A model generated the notes under the pieces. It was not told the DNA's origin and ran no database searches. It was given only the letters and a program-made list of their open reading frames with translations. From Geodermatophilus chilensis (GTDB lineage: Bacteria > Actinomycetota > Actinomycetes > Mycobacteriales > Geodermatophilaceae): a stretch of DNA of 34,811 nucleotides. Location: positions 1-34,811 of the forward strand of contig NZ_NVPT01000035.1 in NCBI RefSeq assembly GCF_002802985.1, read 5' to 3'. Positions 19,767 through 27,097 of the stretch are shown piece after piece (the first letter of the stretch is position 1; each line of letters starts with the position of its first letter). The position numbers and the translations under genes are program-made.

Positions 19767-21161
19767 GTGCAGCTGCCCGACGGACTGGTCGCCGTCGTCA
19801 AGCGGGACTGCCCGACCTGCGTCCTGGTCGAACCGGTGCTGCGCGGGCTCGGTGCCGCGGTGTGGTGCCAGGACGACCCCACCTGGTTCGACCACGACGA
19901 CACCGACCTCGAGTTCTCCTACCGCCTCGGGATCGAGACGGTCCCGACCCTGCTGCGGGTGGCGGACGGCGCGGAGACGGCCCGGGCGGTCGGCTGGAGC
20001 CGCGAGCAGTGGGAGCTCCTGACCGGCGTGGCCGGCCTGGGGGAGGGGCTGCCGGAGCACCGGCCGGGCTGCGGGTCCCTGTCGGTCGACCCGTCGCAGG
20101 TCGACGCGCTCGAGGCGCGGTACGGGGACGGGCTGGCCAGCCGCCGGGTGGAGCTGGCCGACCTGGAGGACGAGCACGAGGCGCTGTTCGACCGTGGCTG
20201 GACCGACGGGCTGCCCGTCGTCCCGCCGACCCCGGAGCGGGTGCTGCGCATGCTGCGCGGCACGACCCGGGACCCCGGCGAGGTGGTCGCGGTCGTCCCG
20301 CCGGACCTCGTGCCGTGCACCGTCGAGAAGGTCGCGGTCAACGCGGTGATGGCCGGCTGCCTGCCCGAGCACCTGCCGGTCGTCCTGGCGGCGCTGGAGG
20401 CGGCGTCCGCGGAGGAGTTCGCGCTGCACGGGCTGCTGGCGACCACCTACTTCGCCGGCCCGGTCGTGGTCGTCAACGGGCCGGTCGCCGGACGGACCGG
20501 GATGAACAGCGGGGTCAACGTCCTCGGGCAGGGCAACCGCGCCAACGCCACGATCGGCCGGGCGCTGCAACTGGTCGTGCGCAACGTCGGTGGCGGCCGT
20601 CCCGGCGAGGTGGACCGGGCCACCCTCGGGAACCCGGGGAAGTACACCTTCTGCTTCGCCGAGCGGGAGCAGGACAGCCCGTTCGCCCCGCTGGCGGCCG
20701 ACCGTGGGGTGCCCGGGGACGCGGTGACCGTCTTCGCCGGGTCCGGGGTGCAGCCGGTGGTCGACCAGCTCAGCCGGGATCCGGAGTCGCTCGCCCGCAG
20801 CTTCGCGGTCTGCCTGCGCGTCAACGCGCACCCGAAGCTGCCGATGGCCTTCGACGCGATGCTCGTCGTCTCCCCGGAGCACGGCCGGGTCTTCCGGGAG
20901 GCGAGCTGGGACCGCGCCCGACTGCTGGCCGAGCTCGACGGGCTGCTGCGGATGCCGGCCGGCGAGCTGGTGCGGGGGGCCGGCGGCATGGCCGAGGGCC
21001 TGCCGCCCGGGACCGCCGCCGACGAGTTGCCGAAGTTCCGGCCCGGTGGCCTGCTGGTGATCCATGCCGGCGGCGACGCCGGGTTGTTCAGTGCGGTCGT
21101 CGGTGGCTGGGTCGCCGGCGAGACCGGGAGTGCTCCGGTGACACGGGAGGTACGGGCGTGA
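19767..21161 (+). CDS. Thioredoxin-fold / UGSC-partner fusion protein
   Basis: 464 residues. The first 95 or so form a thioredoxin-like domain with an active-site CPTC motif (VKRDCPTCVLVEPVL, Cys15/Cys18) and the cis-Pro region GIETVPTLLRV. From about residue 140 begins the large conserved domain that commonly neighbours UGSC proteins: WTDGLPVVPPTPERVLRML, TVEKVAVNAVMAGCLPEHLPVV, VVNGPVAGRTGMNSGVNVLGQGNRANATIGRA and LGNPGKYTFCFAEREQ. Its biochemical role is not established; fusion to a dithiol domain suggests it passes electrons to or from the selenoprotein. It probably starts at GTG 19767 as a leaderless message. Its stop overlaps the UGSC start (GTGA), so the two are co-translated. Confidence 0.8.
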   Translation: MQLPDGLVAVVKRDCPTCVLVEPVLRGLGAAVWCQDDPTWFDHDDTDLEFSYRLGIETVPTLLRVADGAETARAVGWSREQWELLTGVAGLGEGLPEHRPGCGSLSVDPSQVDALEARYGDGLASRRVELADLEDEHEALFDRGWTDGLPVVPPTPERVLRMLRGTTRDPGEVVAVVPPDLVPCTVEKVAVNAVMAGCLPEHLPVVLAALEAASAEEFALHGLLATTYFAGPVVVVNGPVAGRTGMNSGVNVLGQGNRANATIGRALQLVVRNVGGGRPGEVDRATLGNPGKYTFCFAEREQDSPFAPLAADRGVPGDAVTVFAGSGVQPVVDQLSRDPESLARSFAVCLRVNAHPKLPMAFDAMLVVSPEHGRVFREASWDRARLLAELDGLLRMPAGELVRGAGGMAEGLPPGTAADELPKFRPGGLLVIHAGGDAGLFSAVVGGWVAGETGSAPVTREVRA

Positions 21162-21685
21162 GGACGGTCCTCGATCCCACGGGTGAGCGCCGGGCGCCGG
21201 CCCGGGCGCTGCTGCCGCGCCCGGCGTCGCTGCGGGGCCGCACGGTGGGCCTGCTCGACATCAGCAAGGCGCGTGGCGACGTCGTCCTGGACCGGCTGGA
21301 GGAGCTGCTGCGCGAGGACGGCGTGACGGTGCGCCGCTACCGGAAGCCCACGTTCGCGCGGATCGCCCCGGTGGACCTGCGGCACGAGATCACCGAGCAG
21401 TGCGAGGTGGTGATCGAGGCGCTGGCCGACTAGGGCTCGTGCACGTCGTGCAGTGTGCACGACATCGCCGACCTGGAGCGCCGGGGCGTGGTGGGGGTCT
21501 TTCTCGCCAGTGCCGCCTTCGCCGACGCCGCCCGGGTGCAGGGCGCGGCGCTGGGCTTCCCGGCGCCCCACGTGCTGGTGCCGCACCCGGTGCAGGACCG
21601 CACGGACGCCGAGCTGCGTGCGGTCGCCGAGGAGGCCTACCCGGCGATGCTGGCGGCGCTGACCGCGCCGGCCTTGTCGGCCTGA
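21158..21685 (+). CDS. UGSC family selenoprotein (in-frame TAG read as selenocysteine)
   Basis: 175 residues if TAG at 21431-21433 is decoded. The 91 residues before it (SLRGRTVGLLDISKARGDVVLDRLEELL...EQCEVVIEALAD) and the 83 after it (GSCTSCSVHDIADLERRG...TDAELRAVAEEAYPAML) lie in one frame, and the TAG is immediately followed by GSC. The family is named for the motif U-G-S-C, with Sec or Cys at that very position. Here the codon is UAG, not the usual UGA. UAG-directed Sec is experimentally known in Geodermatophilus and Blastococcus. GTG 21158 has GGGAGG at 21145-21150. A hairpin starts three bases after the TAG. The exact reaction is unknown; a Sec-Cys redox centre is likely. A conventional caller would end the protein at residue 91. 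Confidence 0.92.
21437..21462 (+). promoter_or_regulatory. Candidate SECIS element in UGSC gene
   Basis: TCGTGCAC (21437-21444) pairs perfectly with GTGCACGA (21455-21462) over a ten-base loop GTCGTGCAGT that contains exposed G-U. It starts three bases after the Sec codon, so the apical loop is 12-21 bases downstream, as expected for a bacterial SECIS. The same bases encode conserved residues, so pairing could partly reflect coding. Confidence 0.6.
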
Positions 21686-21724
21686 CACCGGGCTCCCGGC
21701 GTCCGACCGACGGTCCCCGGCCGG

Positions 21725-22114
21725 TCAGGGCTTGACGGCGAGCACCGGGCGGTCGGCGTCGAGCAGGATCCGCTGCGCGGTGCTGCCCATGAGCAGCTTG
21801 CCCACCGGCGAGCGCCGGCGCAGGCCGATGACGATCACCGCGGCGTCGACCGCCCCGGCGGTGCGCACCACCTCGTCGGCGACGTCCCCGGTGTGCGGCT
21901 CCTGGTGCACCTCGACGTCGACGCCGGCGGCCGACGCCCGGGCCACGAGGTCCCGGACGACGTCCTCGCCGGCCATGGCCGCGCTGACCGGGGCGCCCTC
22001 CCGCGGGGTGTTGAGCAGGACCAGCCGGGTGCCGCGGCGGGCGGCCTCCTCGACCGCCGCGGCGAAGGCGGCGTCCCCCTCGGGCGTCGGGACGTAGGCG
22101 ACGAGGACGGTCAC
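21725..22114 (-). CDS. Universal stress protein, UspA family
   Basis: 129 residues, a single Usp domain. It opens with the strand VTVLVAYVPTPEGDAAFAAAVEEAARRGTRLVLLN and ends with the ATP-binding signature G-x2-G-x9-G-S/T variant GLRRRSPVGKLLMGSTAQRILLDADRPVLAV. Family members bind ATP and help survival under stress or dormancy. GTG 22114 has AAGGAG five bases upstream. It converges on the UGSC gene with only 39 bases between the stops; a weak inverted repeat (CCTGAC/GTCAGG) spans that gap. Its position next to two redox proteins fits a stress-response island. Confidence 0.9.
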   Translation of the reverse strand: MTVLVAYVPTPEGDAAFAAAVEEAARRGTRLVLLNTPREGAPVSAAMAGEDVVRDLVARASAAGVDVEVHQEPHTGDVADEVVRTAGAVDAAVIVIGLRRRSPVGKLLMGSTAQRILLDADRPVLAVKP

Positions 22115-22151
22115 ACGAGCTCCTTGGTGGTGTGGGCGTCGGCGGTGTCGG

Positions 22152-22616
22152 GCGCGGGTGCTCGTCGCGCCGCTGACCACGCCGGTCGTCCTCGGGTGCG
22201 CGCTGGGCGTGCTGGTCGCCGCGACCGGGGTGCGGCTGCCGGCGCTGGTGCTGCAGCCGGTGGAGCTCACCGCAGGGCTGGCCGTGCCCGCGGCGCTGCT
22301 CGCCTACGGGATGAGCCTGCACGGCGCGCCGCGGCCGGCGGCCGGGGAGGGCAAGGGGCCGGTGTGGCTGGCGGTGGCGCTCAAGACGCTGGGGCAGCCC
22401 GCGCTGGCCTACGCGCTCGGCCGCTGGGTCGCCGGCCTCGACGGGGTGGCGCTGCTGGCGGTCACGGTGACCTCCGCGCTGCCGACCGCGCAGAACGTCT
22501 TCGTCTACGCCGCCACCCACGACCGGGGCACGCTGCTCGCCCGGGACGTCGTCCTGCTCAGCACCGTGCTGTCGGTCCCGGTGCTCGTCGGCATCGCACT
22601 GCTGCGGGCTGAGCCC
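22152..22616 (+). pseudogene. AEC family transporter, C-terminal remnant
   Basis: Encodes about 150 residues of the second half of an auxin-efflux-carrier-type permease: LTTPVVLGCALGVLVAATGV, ELTAGLAVPAALLAYGMSLHG, VALKTLGQPALAYALGR, VALLAVTVTSALPTAQNVFVYA and the final helix LLSTVLSVPVLVGIALL. The first five or so helices are missing, and after IALL the frame runs on without a stop into sequence that belongs to the next gene on the other strand. It is truncated at both ends and has no plausible start signal. Confidence 0.75.
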
Positions 22617-22622
22617 GCGCGG

Positions 22623-22859
22623 TCACCAGCGCAGCGGGTCGACCAGTCGGGACTGCGCCGTGCGGCAGGCCCGGCAGTTGCCCCACGTGACGATGGCCAG
22701 CGGCGTGGTCGGCGAACCGCACTCCGGGCAGTCGACGGGCTCCCCCGATCGGCTGCGGGCCTCGGTGATCTCGCGGGACCGTTCCTCGTGGATCTTCTCG
22801 TCGCCCCGGCAGGGGCAGCCCAGATGGGCTTCGGCGCAGCGTCCATGGTGTGTGGGGAT
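22623..22859 (-). CDS. Small zinc-ribbon protein, non-canonical or damaged start
   Basis: About 78 residues with clustered Cys: CAEAHLGCPCRGDEKIHEERSREI then VDCPECGSPTTPL and WGNCRACRTAQSRLVDPLRW. The CPxCG...CxxC pair is a zinc ribbon, and CxC/CPC at the start may bind a second metal. Function unknown. The frame is open from a TAG upstream to the TGA at 22623-22625 but has no ATG, GTG or TTG; the best start by position is ATC at 22857-22859, four bases after a strong GAGGAGG site. Either this is a rare ATC start or the start base was miscalled or mutated. Confidence 0.6.
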   Translation of the reverse strand: MPTHHGRCAEAHLGCPCRGDEKIHEERSREITEARSRSGEPVDCPECGSPTTPLAIVTWGNCRACRTAQSRLVDPLRW

Positions 22860-22898
22860 GGGGCCTCCTCGTTCCGGGGGTCCACGCTACGCGGCGAC

Positions 22899-22913
22899 AC
22901 CCTCCGTGAGGGT
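22899..22913 (-). terminator. Short hairpin downstream of 22934 gene
   Basis: ACCCTC-CGT-GAGGGT, six base pairs with a three-base loop, about 20 bases after the stop of the DUF4258-like gene on the minus strand and before the zinc-ribbon gene. Confidence 0.4.
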
Positions 22914-22933
22914 CGACGGCGCGGGGCCGCGGG

Positions 22934-23275
22934 TCAGCGCTTGCGGCGGCTGACCCGCAGGACCATCCCGTCGTTGCCGGCGAGCACCACCAGCGTGCCG
23001 CGGCGGAACAGGGTCCGCGTGGGCTGGTCGGGGCGCGGCGAGACGTCGTCGGGCGCGTCGAGGCAGCGCTGCACGTCGGCGTCGGTGATCCCCATGCCGG
23101 TCGCGGCCTCCCGGGCGCCGCGGGTCATCCGCAGCGCGGAGGCCTGCTGCCGGTCGCGCGGCGGGGGGCCTGCCGAGTGGATCGGAACGGTGGGGTCCGC
23201 CACGTCCGCGGCGGTCTCGTCGGGGTCGTACCCCGTGGACGGGGGCGCGAGGAAGGTGAGAGCGGGTGCGCTCAT
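22934..23275 (-). CDS. Conserved hypothetical protein, DUF4258-like
   Basis: 113 residues. The N-terminal half is disordered (Pro/Asp/Ala-rich); the C-terminal half reads RMTRGAREAATGMGITDADVQRCLDAPDDV then RTLFRRGTLVVLAGNDGMVLRVSRRKR, which resembles a small DUF4258/RelE-like fold: an N-terminal helix with a basic residue, then strands ending in a basic tail. Members are often stand-alone small proteins of unknown role. ATG 23275 is the only good start; its ribosome site is weak. It may be co-transcribed with the zinc-ribbon gene downstream. Confidence 0.6.
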   Translation of the reverse strand: MSAPALTFLAPPSTGYDPDETAADVADPTVPIHSAGPPPRDRQQASALRMTRGAREAATGMGITDADVQRCLDAPDDVSPRPDQPTRTLFRRGTLVVLAGNDGMVLRVSRRKR

Positions 23276-23500
23276 GCAGGTGTCCAGACTCGAGGGCGGG
23301 GACCGGAGGTCGCTCCGCGGTGGTGGGCGCCGGTCGGCGCCACGGGCCCGGGCGCGTGTCGCGCTGCCGTCGGGCGGTGGTCGATGGAGCGAACACCGAG
23401 CGTGCTCGCGACGGCCACGCTACGCGCTCGACGTCGCCGCCGCTGGACGTGACCGATGGACACCGCGCCGTGCTGCCCCGCTCATCCGGCCGGTCCTGCT

Positions 23501-25126
23501 TCACCCGGCCGACGCCAGGCCGGCCTCGACCTCGAGGTGGCGGACGAAGTCCCGATGCCCCATGAGGACGCTGACGACGTATCCGACGTCCATGCGCTCG
23601 CCGTTGACGTGCATCGCGTCCGGCAGCGCGGGGCTCCCGTCGAGACCGAGGATGCCACCGACCGTGGCCGGCGCAGCGGGTGTCACGGGAGCCGACCGCA
23701 CACGACGCGCGATCCCGGAGCGACGTCCCGGCCCGACCGGCCCGGTGGACCTCTGGGGCCGACGATCCACCGGGCGGCGGCCGGCCGCCGGAGCCGGCGG
23801 CCCGGCCGACCCCCGCGGGGTGTCGGGGCGGCGGGCAGCGTGCTGATCGATGGGGTGGACGCCGACGAAGGCATCGGCGGTGTCCGGCTCGGCTCTGCCG
23901 GCGGGGTCCGGGAGGCCGGTGGTGAAGGCGGCGTCGGACGGCCCCCACACCCGGCGGCCGTCCGGGGCGGTGACGACGAGTCGGCCGTCGCGATGGGTCA
24001 TGACGAGCTCCAGGTCGTGGACCACGCCGTGGTCGGCATCGCAGAGCAGCACCAGGTTGGCCAGGTCGGTCCGGCCGCCGTGCCGCCAGTGCCGCATGTG
24101 GTGGGCGTGCAGCCGCTCGATGCGGGTCTCGGGGCAGCCGGGGCGGGCGCAGCCGCCGTCGCGGCGCAGCAGCGCCAGCCGCTGAGCGGCGGTGGCCCGG
24201 CGTCTCCTCCGGCCGACGGCGAGCGGCTCCCGGTCCCGCTCGAGCATGGTGACCACGGTGGCCTCGCAGAGCATGCGCCGCACCTGAGCAGGGTGCAGGG
24301 CCGGTCCGCCCTCGAGGTAGGCGCGACCGGCGGCGGTGTCGTCGTCCAGCAGCGCGGCGTCGACGTGCACGACGACCTCCCGGCGCGGCGGGTCACCCGT
24401 CCGACGATCAGTGCGCACCGCCGCACGGGCGAGCTGGCGGAGCGCGGCGCACCGGCGGGCGGCGGTCACCCCGGACGGCTCCTCTGCCGAGCAGTCGTCC
24501 GTGTCCTCGGTCGGGGCCCTCCCGGCGGCGCCTGCCGACCGCTTGCGCGCTGCGCGGTCGCGGCGAGCTGCCCGCTCGGCCAGCGAGTCGACGGAGGCCA
24601 GCAGGTCCGCGCCCTCCTCGGCGGGCACCCGAACCTGGAGGACGAGCATGCCGGCCTCGTCGGTCCACGTGTCGAACCGCCGCCGTTCGGCGACCGTGCC
24701 GTCGTCCACCGCGTCGGCGCGTCGCCACTGCCGCACCACCCGCTCGGTCTGCGAGGCGGTGGCCTCGAGCGCGAAGTCGAGCAGCGCCGCCTCGGTCCCG
24801 GGCTCGGCCACCCGCGTCAGCGCGCGCACCTTGGAGTAGGACAGTCGCCCGGTGGCGAACGCCTCGCCGATGAGTGGTAGCCGGGGCAGGGCGCGGGCGA
24901 CCCGCACGTGCTCCCGCGCCGTGCCGGGACCCATGCCGCACTGCCAGGCCAGCCAGTGCGCGCACGAGCAGATGCCGTATTCACCCCAGCCCTGCCGCCG
25001 GTCGAACTCCGCGACCAGGCAGAGCCACGCCGCCGTCGCGGCGGCCAGCCGCACCGCCCCGGCCGTGATCTCCCGTGCCAGCTGCGCCACGGTCAACCCG
25101 GACGCGAGATCTCCACTCGAACCCAT
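23501..25126 (-). CDS. DUF222 / 13E12-repeat HNH endonuclease-like protein
   Basis: 541 residues. The N-terminal two-thirds is the DUF222 (13E12) helical domain: ITAGAVRLAAATAAWLCLVAEFDRRQGW, CAHWLAWQCGMGPGTAREHVRVARAL and LSYSKVRALTRV. It is followed by an HNH nuclease domain, CARPGCPETR...LHAHHMRHWRHGGRTDLANLVLLCDADHGVVHD, with its His-His, Asn and His ligands in place. A low-complexity linker leads to a conserved end, GERMDVGYVVSVLMGHRDFVRHL. These actinobacterial proteins are multi-copy and linked to repeats and phage sites, but their role is unsettled. ATG 25126 lacks a ribosome site; TACGGT, six bases upstream of it on this strand, suggests a leaderless transcript. The palindrome array lies just upstream. 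Confidence 0.88.
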   Translation of the reverse strand: MGSSGDLASGLTVAQLAREITAGAVRLAAATAAWLCLVAEFDRRQGWGEYGICSCAHWLAWQCGMGPGTAREHVRVARALPRLPLIGEAFATGRLSYSKVRALTRVAEPGTEAALLDFALEATASQTERVVRQWRRADAVDDGTVAERRRFDTWTDEAGMLVLQVRVPAEEGADLLASVDSLAERAARRDRAARKRSAGAAGRAPTEDTDDCSAEEPSGVTAARRCAALRQLARAAVRTDRRTGDPPRREVVVHVDAALLDDDTAAGRAYLEGGPALHPAQVRRMLCEATVVTMLERDREPLAVGRRRRRATAAQRLALLRRDGGCARPGCPETRIERLHAHHMRHWRHGGRTDLANLVLLCDADHGVVHDLELVMTHRDGRLVVTAPDGRRVWGPSDAAFTTGLPDPAGRAEPDTADAFVGVHPIDQHAARRPDTPRGSAGPPAPAAGRRPVDRRPQRSTGPVGPGRRSGIARRVRSAPVTPAAPATVGGILGLDGSPALPDAMHVNGERMDVGYVVSVLMGHRDFVRHLEVEAGLASAG

Positions 25127-25243
25127 GTTCGGACCGTAGAGCTGGGTGGTGACAGAACCGCAGGTCGTGTGGGGCATGGGGTGGGAGCTGTCCCGCCAGG
25201 ATCGGTGTCGGCGGGCGGGTTGGCCGAACCGTGAGGTGGCCGA

Positions 25244-25869
25244 CGTTCCCGCGGGAACGCGGTGCAGACGAGTGGAGCAAGACGGCCGGGGACCGGTGGC
25301 GGGGGGCGTGCCCCGGCGGGAACGCGGCCTGCTCAGGCGGAGGGGACACGACTGGAAGACCGGTGACGCAAGGGCGTTCCCGCGGGAACGTGCTGTCGGC
25401 GCGCGCACGGAGACGGCCGGGGGACCGGTGCCGCGAGGGGCGTTCCCGCGGGAACGCGGCGCGGTCAACGGGTGCGAGGCGAGGGCATGGGCCTGCCCAG
25501 GGGCCAGGTGGTGTGCGGCGGTGGGGGGTGCCGTGGGGTGGGCCGGCGTTCCCGCGGGAACGTGCTGTCGGCGAGCGCAGGGAGACGGCCGGGGGACCGG
25601 TGACCTGAGGGGCGTTCCCGCGGGAACGCGGCGCGGTCAACGGGTGCGAGGCGAGGGCACCGGGCTGCCGATGGGGCGAGGTGGTGTGCGGTGCTGGTGG
25701 TGCCGTGAGGTGGACCGGCGTTCCCGCGGGAACGCGGTGCGGTCGGGCGCAGGGACACAGCTGGGGGACCGGTGACGCGAGGGCGTTTCCGCGGGAACGT
25801 GCTGCCGGTGAGCGCAGGGAGACGGCCGAGGGACCGCCCGCTGACCTGAGGGGCGTTTCCGCGGGAACG
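25244..25869. repeat. Array of nine 16-bp palindromes in a 172-bp higher-order repeat
   Basis: The palindrome CGTTCCCGCGGGAACG is exact at 25244, 25375, 25441, 25547, 25613 and 25719; it has one change (CGTTTCC) at 25784 and 25854, and is degenerate at 25307. Start-to-start spacings are 63, 68, 66, 106, 66, 106, 65 and 70, so two linkers alternate: a short one with TGCTGTCGGCG...GGAGACGGCCGGGGGACCGG and a long one with GGTCAACGGGTGCGAGGCGAGGGCA...AGGTGGTGTGCGG. Together they form a tandem unit of 171-172 bp. The last unit fades into the start of the BTAD gene, where GACGTTCACGCC is a decayed tenth core. No protein-coding gene is convincing here. A binding site for a dimeric or ParB-like protein is possible. 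Confidence 0.92.
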
Positions 25870-25942
25870 CGTTGCGGTTCACGGGAGTGAGGCGAGGCCA
25901 CCGGCCTGCCGGGGCGGGGCGTTGGGCGGCACCAGGGGCGCC

Positions 25943-26571
25943 ATGAGGCGGACGGACGTTCACGCCGTCCCCCACGCCGTGCAGCGGCTCGTCGCCCACG
26001 TCTGTCTCACCGGCCGGGTGGCGGTCGCCGGGCAGCTGTGGAGCGACGCCCGCGAGCAGCAGGCGCAGACGAGCCGGCGGTCGGCGCTGTGGCGGCTGCA
26101 CCGGATGGCACCGGGACTGTTCGACACCGCCGGAGGCGCGCTCGCGCCCGCCCCGGGCGTGCGCGTCGACGTGGGTGACCTCTCCGCGTGGGCGGCCCGG
26201 ACCCCGGCACCCGCCCTGGACGACATGGTCCTGCCATCCGCGGAGCTGCGGGGCGACCTGCTGCCCGGCTGGCGCGACAACTGGTTGCTCATTGAGAGGG
26301 AACGGCTGCGGCCGCTGCGGCTGTACGCGCTGGAGACCCTCGCGGGCGAGGCGGTGGAGGCGGCCCGCTCCGCCGTGCGGGCGAGCTGCTGCGGGAGAGC
26401 GCGTACCGCCTGCTCGTGCGGGTCCACCTGGCCGAGGGCGACGTGGCCGCCGCCGTCGGCACCTACCGGCAGTTGCGCACGATGCTGCGCGGCGAGCTGG
26501 GGCTCGAGCCGACCGACCGGTTGACCCGGCCGGTGGCGCACCTCGGCGAAGGACGGCGGGTGGCGTCCTGA
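25943..26571 (+). pseudogene. BTAD-domain transcriptional regulator, truncated and frameshifted
   Basis: The sequence follows actinobacterial AfsR/DnrI-type regulators: AVQRLVAHVCLTGRVAVAGQLW and TSRRSALWRLHRMAPGLFD (winged helix-turn-helix), then the BTAD region LLPGWRDNWLLIERERLRPLRLYALETLA. At about 26385 the frame changes: AARSAVRA ends in one frame and ELLRESAYRLLVRVHLAEGDV, TYRQLRTMLRGELGLEPTDRL continues in the next, consistent with loss of one G. About ten residues between ETLAGEA and AARSAV are also missing compared with relatives. The usual N-terminal strand (LLGGFEL type) is absent, and the start lies in the repeat array. It is probably non-functional. Confidence 0.75.
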
Positions 26572-26704
26572 GGAAACTCCCGACGGCGGTGTATCAGGCG
26601 GGCCGGCGCCGACTCTGTCCGGTGTGGGGTCGGGCCCGGCCACGGTGACGAGGGGGGTGGCCGGACCCGCCCGCCCGGCACCTGAGAGCCGCAGGAGGTC
26701 GTCG

Positions 26705-27088
26705 ATGACCACGCAGCCGCCCGACCCCGCGCGCCCGTGCCGCGAGGTCGCCTACGGGGAGCTGCTCAGCGGACTGCGCCGCTTCCTCCGGACCGAGGGC
26801 CGGCGCTACCTGGACGACCCGAACATCGCCTCGATCGGCCTCGGCTACCGGGCGGTCGAGGGCCGGGGGACCGGGGAGCTGGTGGTGCAGTTCACCGTGT
26901 TGGAGACGTGTGCCGTGCCGGAGACCGTGACCCTCGCCGGCGTCCGCGTGCCGACCGACGTGCGGGAACGCCGCGCCCAGCCGGCCCCGGCCGCGCCGGC
27001 CGCCCCAGCCCGCCCGGACCACTCGGACCGCTCGGGCCGCCCGGATCCCGCGGAGCGCCGGGGCCCGACCGGGCTCCGGACCCGGTGA
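26705..27088 (+). CDS. Stand-alone N-terminal domain of effector-type hydrolase
   Basis: 127 residues. The core RRFLRTEGRRYLDDPNIASIGLGYRAVEGRGTGELVVQFTV...VTLAGVRVPTDVRER resembles the N-terminal domain that precedes trypsin-like or DNA/RNA non-specific nuclease domains in large bacterial effector proteins. Here no catalytic domain follows; instead there is an Ala/Pro tract and a charged tail (DHSDRSGRPDPAERRG). ATG 26705 has a strong AGGAGG at 26693-26698. It overlaps the ribosome site of the next gene, so the two are probably co-translated. It may be a truncated effector or an adaptor that keeps only the recruiting domain. Domain match is by eye. Confidence 0.6.
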   Translation: MTTQPPDPARPCREVAYGELLSGLRRFLRTEGRRYLDDPNIASIGLGYRAVEGRGTGELVVQFTVLETCAVPETVTLAGVRVPTDVRERRAQPAPAAPAAPARPDHSDRSGRPDPAERRGPTGLRTR

Positions 27089-27097
27089 GGAGGGGCC

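Noticed and set aside
19420-21433. The two TAG codons as random nonsense mutations or sequencing errors
   Set aside because: Both fall exactly at family redox Cys/Sec positions, both keep clean frames to the family's normal end, and UAG-Sec is known in this bacterial family.
25244-25869. Regularly spaced repeats as a CRISPR array
   Set aside because: The repeated unit is a 16-bp perfect palindrome and the 'spacers' are themselves near-identical repeats of two alternating types; there are no cas genes nearby.
25244-25869. Chromosomal parS sites
   Set aside because: The motif shares the GTT...AAC frame and 16-bp symmetry with parS, but the centre differs (CCCGCGGG against TCACGTGA), and parA/parB are not in the window.
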